Assembly: GCF_002896965.1 (NCBI RefSeq)
Contig: NZ_LYMM01000051.1
Location: forward strand, 186,001 to 250,000
From: Novosphingobium guangzhouense
GTDB taxonomy: Bacteria; Pseudomonadota; Alphaproteobacteria; Sphingomonadales; Sphingomonadaceae
DNA: 64,000 bases
Reading direction: 5' to 3'
In this document: one piece after another, positions 63,125 through 64,000 of the stretch
How the letters are laid out: each line of letters starts with the position of its first letter
Numbering within the stretch: the first letter of the stretch is position 1
The notes under the pieces: model-generated
What the model saw: only the letters and a program-made list of their open reading frames with translations
Databases searched by the model: none
What the model was told of the DNA's origin: nothing
Translations under genes and position numbers: made by a program

Positions 63125-64000
63125 ATGGCAAGGATCGTGTGTCTTGGCGAGGCGATGGTTGAATTGTCCGGCTCCGGTCCGGCGGCGGGTTGGAATGTAG
63201 GGTTCGGCGGCGATACGCTGAACACGGCTGTTCATCTTGCCCGCTTTGGGCACGACGTTGCCTATATGACGGCTCTTGGTAAGGACGCATTCAGCGCAGG
63301 TCTGTGCAAGGCATGGGCGGCGGAGGGGATCGACTGCGGGCTCGTCCTGCGGCACCCCACGCGACAGTCGGGGCTCTACGCGATCACTACCGACCTTTCG
63401 GGCGAACGCAGCTTCACCTACTGGCGCGAGACGAGCGCGGCACGGGCGCTGTTCGAACTTGAAACGGTGAGCGAGGCGATGGATGTGGCCGAGACTGCCG
63501 ATCTCCTGTGCTTTTCCCTGATATCTCTGGCCATCCTGCCGGCAGCGGGGCGCCAGCAACTGTTGCGGCTGGCAGGGCGCGTTCGCGATCACGGAGGGAT
63601 CGTCGCCTTCGACGGGAATTACCGCCCACGGCTTTGGGAATCGGTCGAGGCTGCCGCGAACATGCGGGACAAGGCGATCGCTTTTGCCGACATCGGCCTG
63701 CCGACCTTCGAAGATGAGGCGCAGCTGGACGGAGCGGCCTCGCCGCAGGCGGTCGCGGCGCATTGGCAGCGCCTTGGGTGCGGCGAAGTGCTTGTCAAGC
63801 TGGGTGCGCAAGGTTGCCTGCTGCCTGACGGCTCTGCCTGTCCGGTGCCAAGCACGCTGAGCCCTGTCGACACCAGCGGTGCAGGCGATGCCTTCAACGG
63901 CGGCTACCTTGCCGCGCGCATGCAGGGGGTTCCAGTGGCGCAAGCGGCTCTGGTCGGGCATCGTTTGGCAGGCTGGAATGTCATGCGGCCCGGCGCCATC
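63125..64000 (+). CDS. kdgK: PfkB-family sugar kinase, probable 2-keto-3-deoxygluconate kinase (cut by window end)
   Basis: 292 codons are visible and the frame is open at the last base, so only the C-terminal end is missing. Start MARIVCLGEAMVEL; GGDTLNTAVHLARFG (28-42) is the sugar-binding signature and DTSGAGDAFNGG (249-260) the ATP/anion-hole signature with catalytic base D255. Adjacent to manD (11 bp) it should phosphorylate KDG to KDPG for cleavage by the Entner-Doudoroff aldolase. Other PfkB sugars cannot be excluded from sequence alone, but the context is strong. Confidence 0.88.
   Translation, partial: MARIVCLGEAMVELSGSGPAAGWNVGFGGDTLNTAVHLARFGHDVAYMTALGKDAFSAGLCKAWAAEGIDCGLVLRHPTRQSGLYAITTDLSGERSFTYWRETSAARALFELETVSEAMDVAETADLLCFSLISLAILPAAGRQQLLRLAGRVRDHGGIVAFDGNYRPRLWESVEAAANMRDKAIAFADIGLPTFEDEAQLDGAASPQAVAAHWQRLGCGEVLVKLGAQGCLLPDGSACPVPSTLSPVDTSGAGDAFNGGYLAARMQGVPVAQAALVGHRLAGWNVMRPGAI

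Overview
The window is GC-rich and dense with genes. It carries five TonB-dependent outer-membrane receptors, many secreted hydrolases and many translationally overlapped genes, a style typical of Sphingomonadales. A Novosphingobium-like host is my best guess. The clearest pointer is the 402-residue D-mannonate dehydratase at 61905-63113, whose catalytic residues fall at the numbering I recall for the Novosphingobium aromaticivorans enzyme. No tRNA, rRNA, insertion sequence, phage gene or CRISPR array was seen.

Layout. (1) 52-13177 is a catabolic block: an IclR regulator, an exported amidohydrolase, an MHS-type transporter, an M14 peptidase, a nitrilase-superfamily amidase, a creatininase-like protein, an RraA-like protein, an Lrp regulator, a PLP-dependent lyase and a TonB receptor. 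From the transporter to Lrp every junction overlaps or has a 1-nt gap. (2) 13314-18136 is mixed: a TauE/SafE permease, a DUF6356 protein, a diguanylate cyclase and a divergent SDR/LysR pair. (3) 18133-20302 is an iron-uptake accessory operon (DUF3649, PepSY, DUF3325) with a Fur-like palindrome upstream. (4) 20428-26506 is the glgX-treZ-treY operon for making trehalose from glycogen-like glucan. (5) 26704-32589 holds an STN-domain TonB receptor, a P1/S1-type nuclease and a PhoD phosphatase, possibly for scavenging phosphorus from nucleic acids. (6) 32609-33655 holds a DUF3008 protein and a TetR regulator. (7) 33936-49311 is a second catabolic island with two paralogous TonB receptors, two paralogous LLM flavin monooxygenases, two tandem alpha/beta hydrolases, a type-B esterase, a sugar-type symporter and two LysR regulators. 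It is interrupted by an AT-rich islet bounded by inverted REP-like repeats. (8) 49393-64000 holds glpK and glpD (divergent), a hexuronate-type MFS transporter, a GH31 glycosidase, a TonB receptor, two esterases, manD and a KDG kinase cut by the window end.

The most interesting signals are the tightly coupled region-1 operon, several of whose enzymes deviate at usual active-site positions, and region 8. In region 8 four transcription units (glpD, transporter-GH31, receptor-esterases, manD-kdgK) each have a TGGTAAGRCC-type element 59-103 bp upstream of the first start. That element resembles operators of FadR/PdhR-type GntR regulators. Taken together, region 8 could be a regulon for an acylated uronic-acid glycoside of glycerol, for example a glucuronosyl glycerolipid. 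That substrate is a hypothesis.
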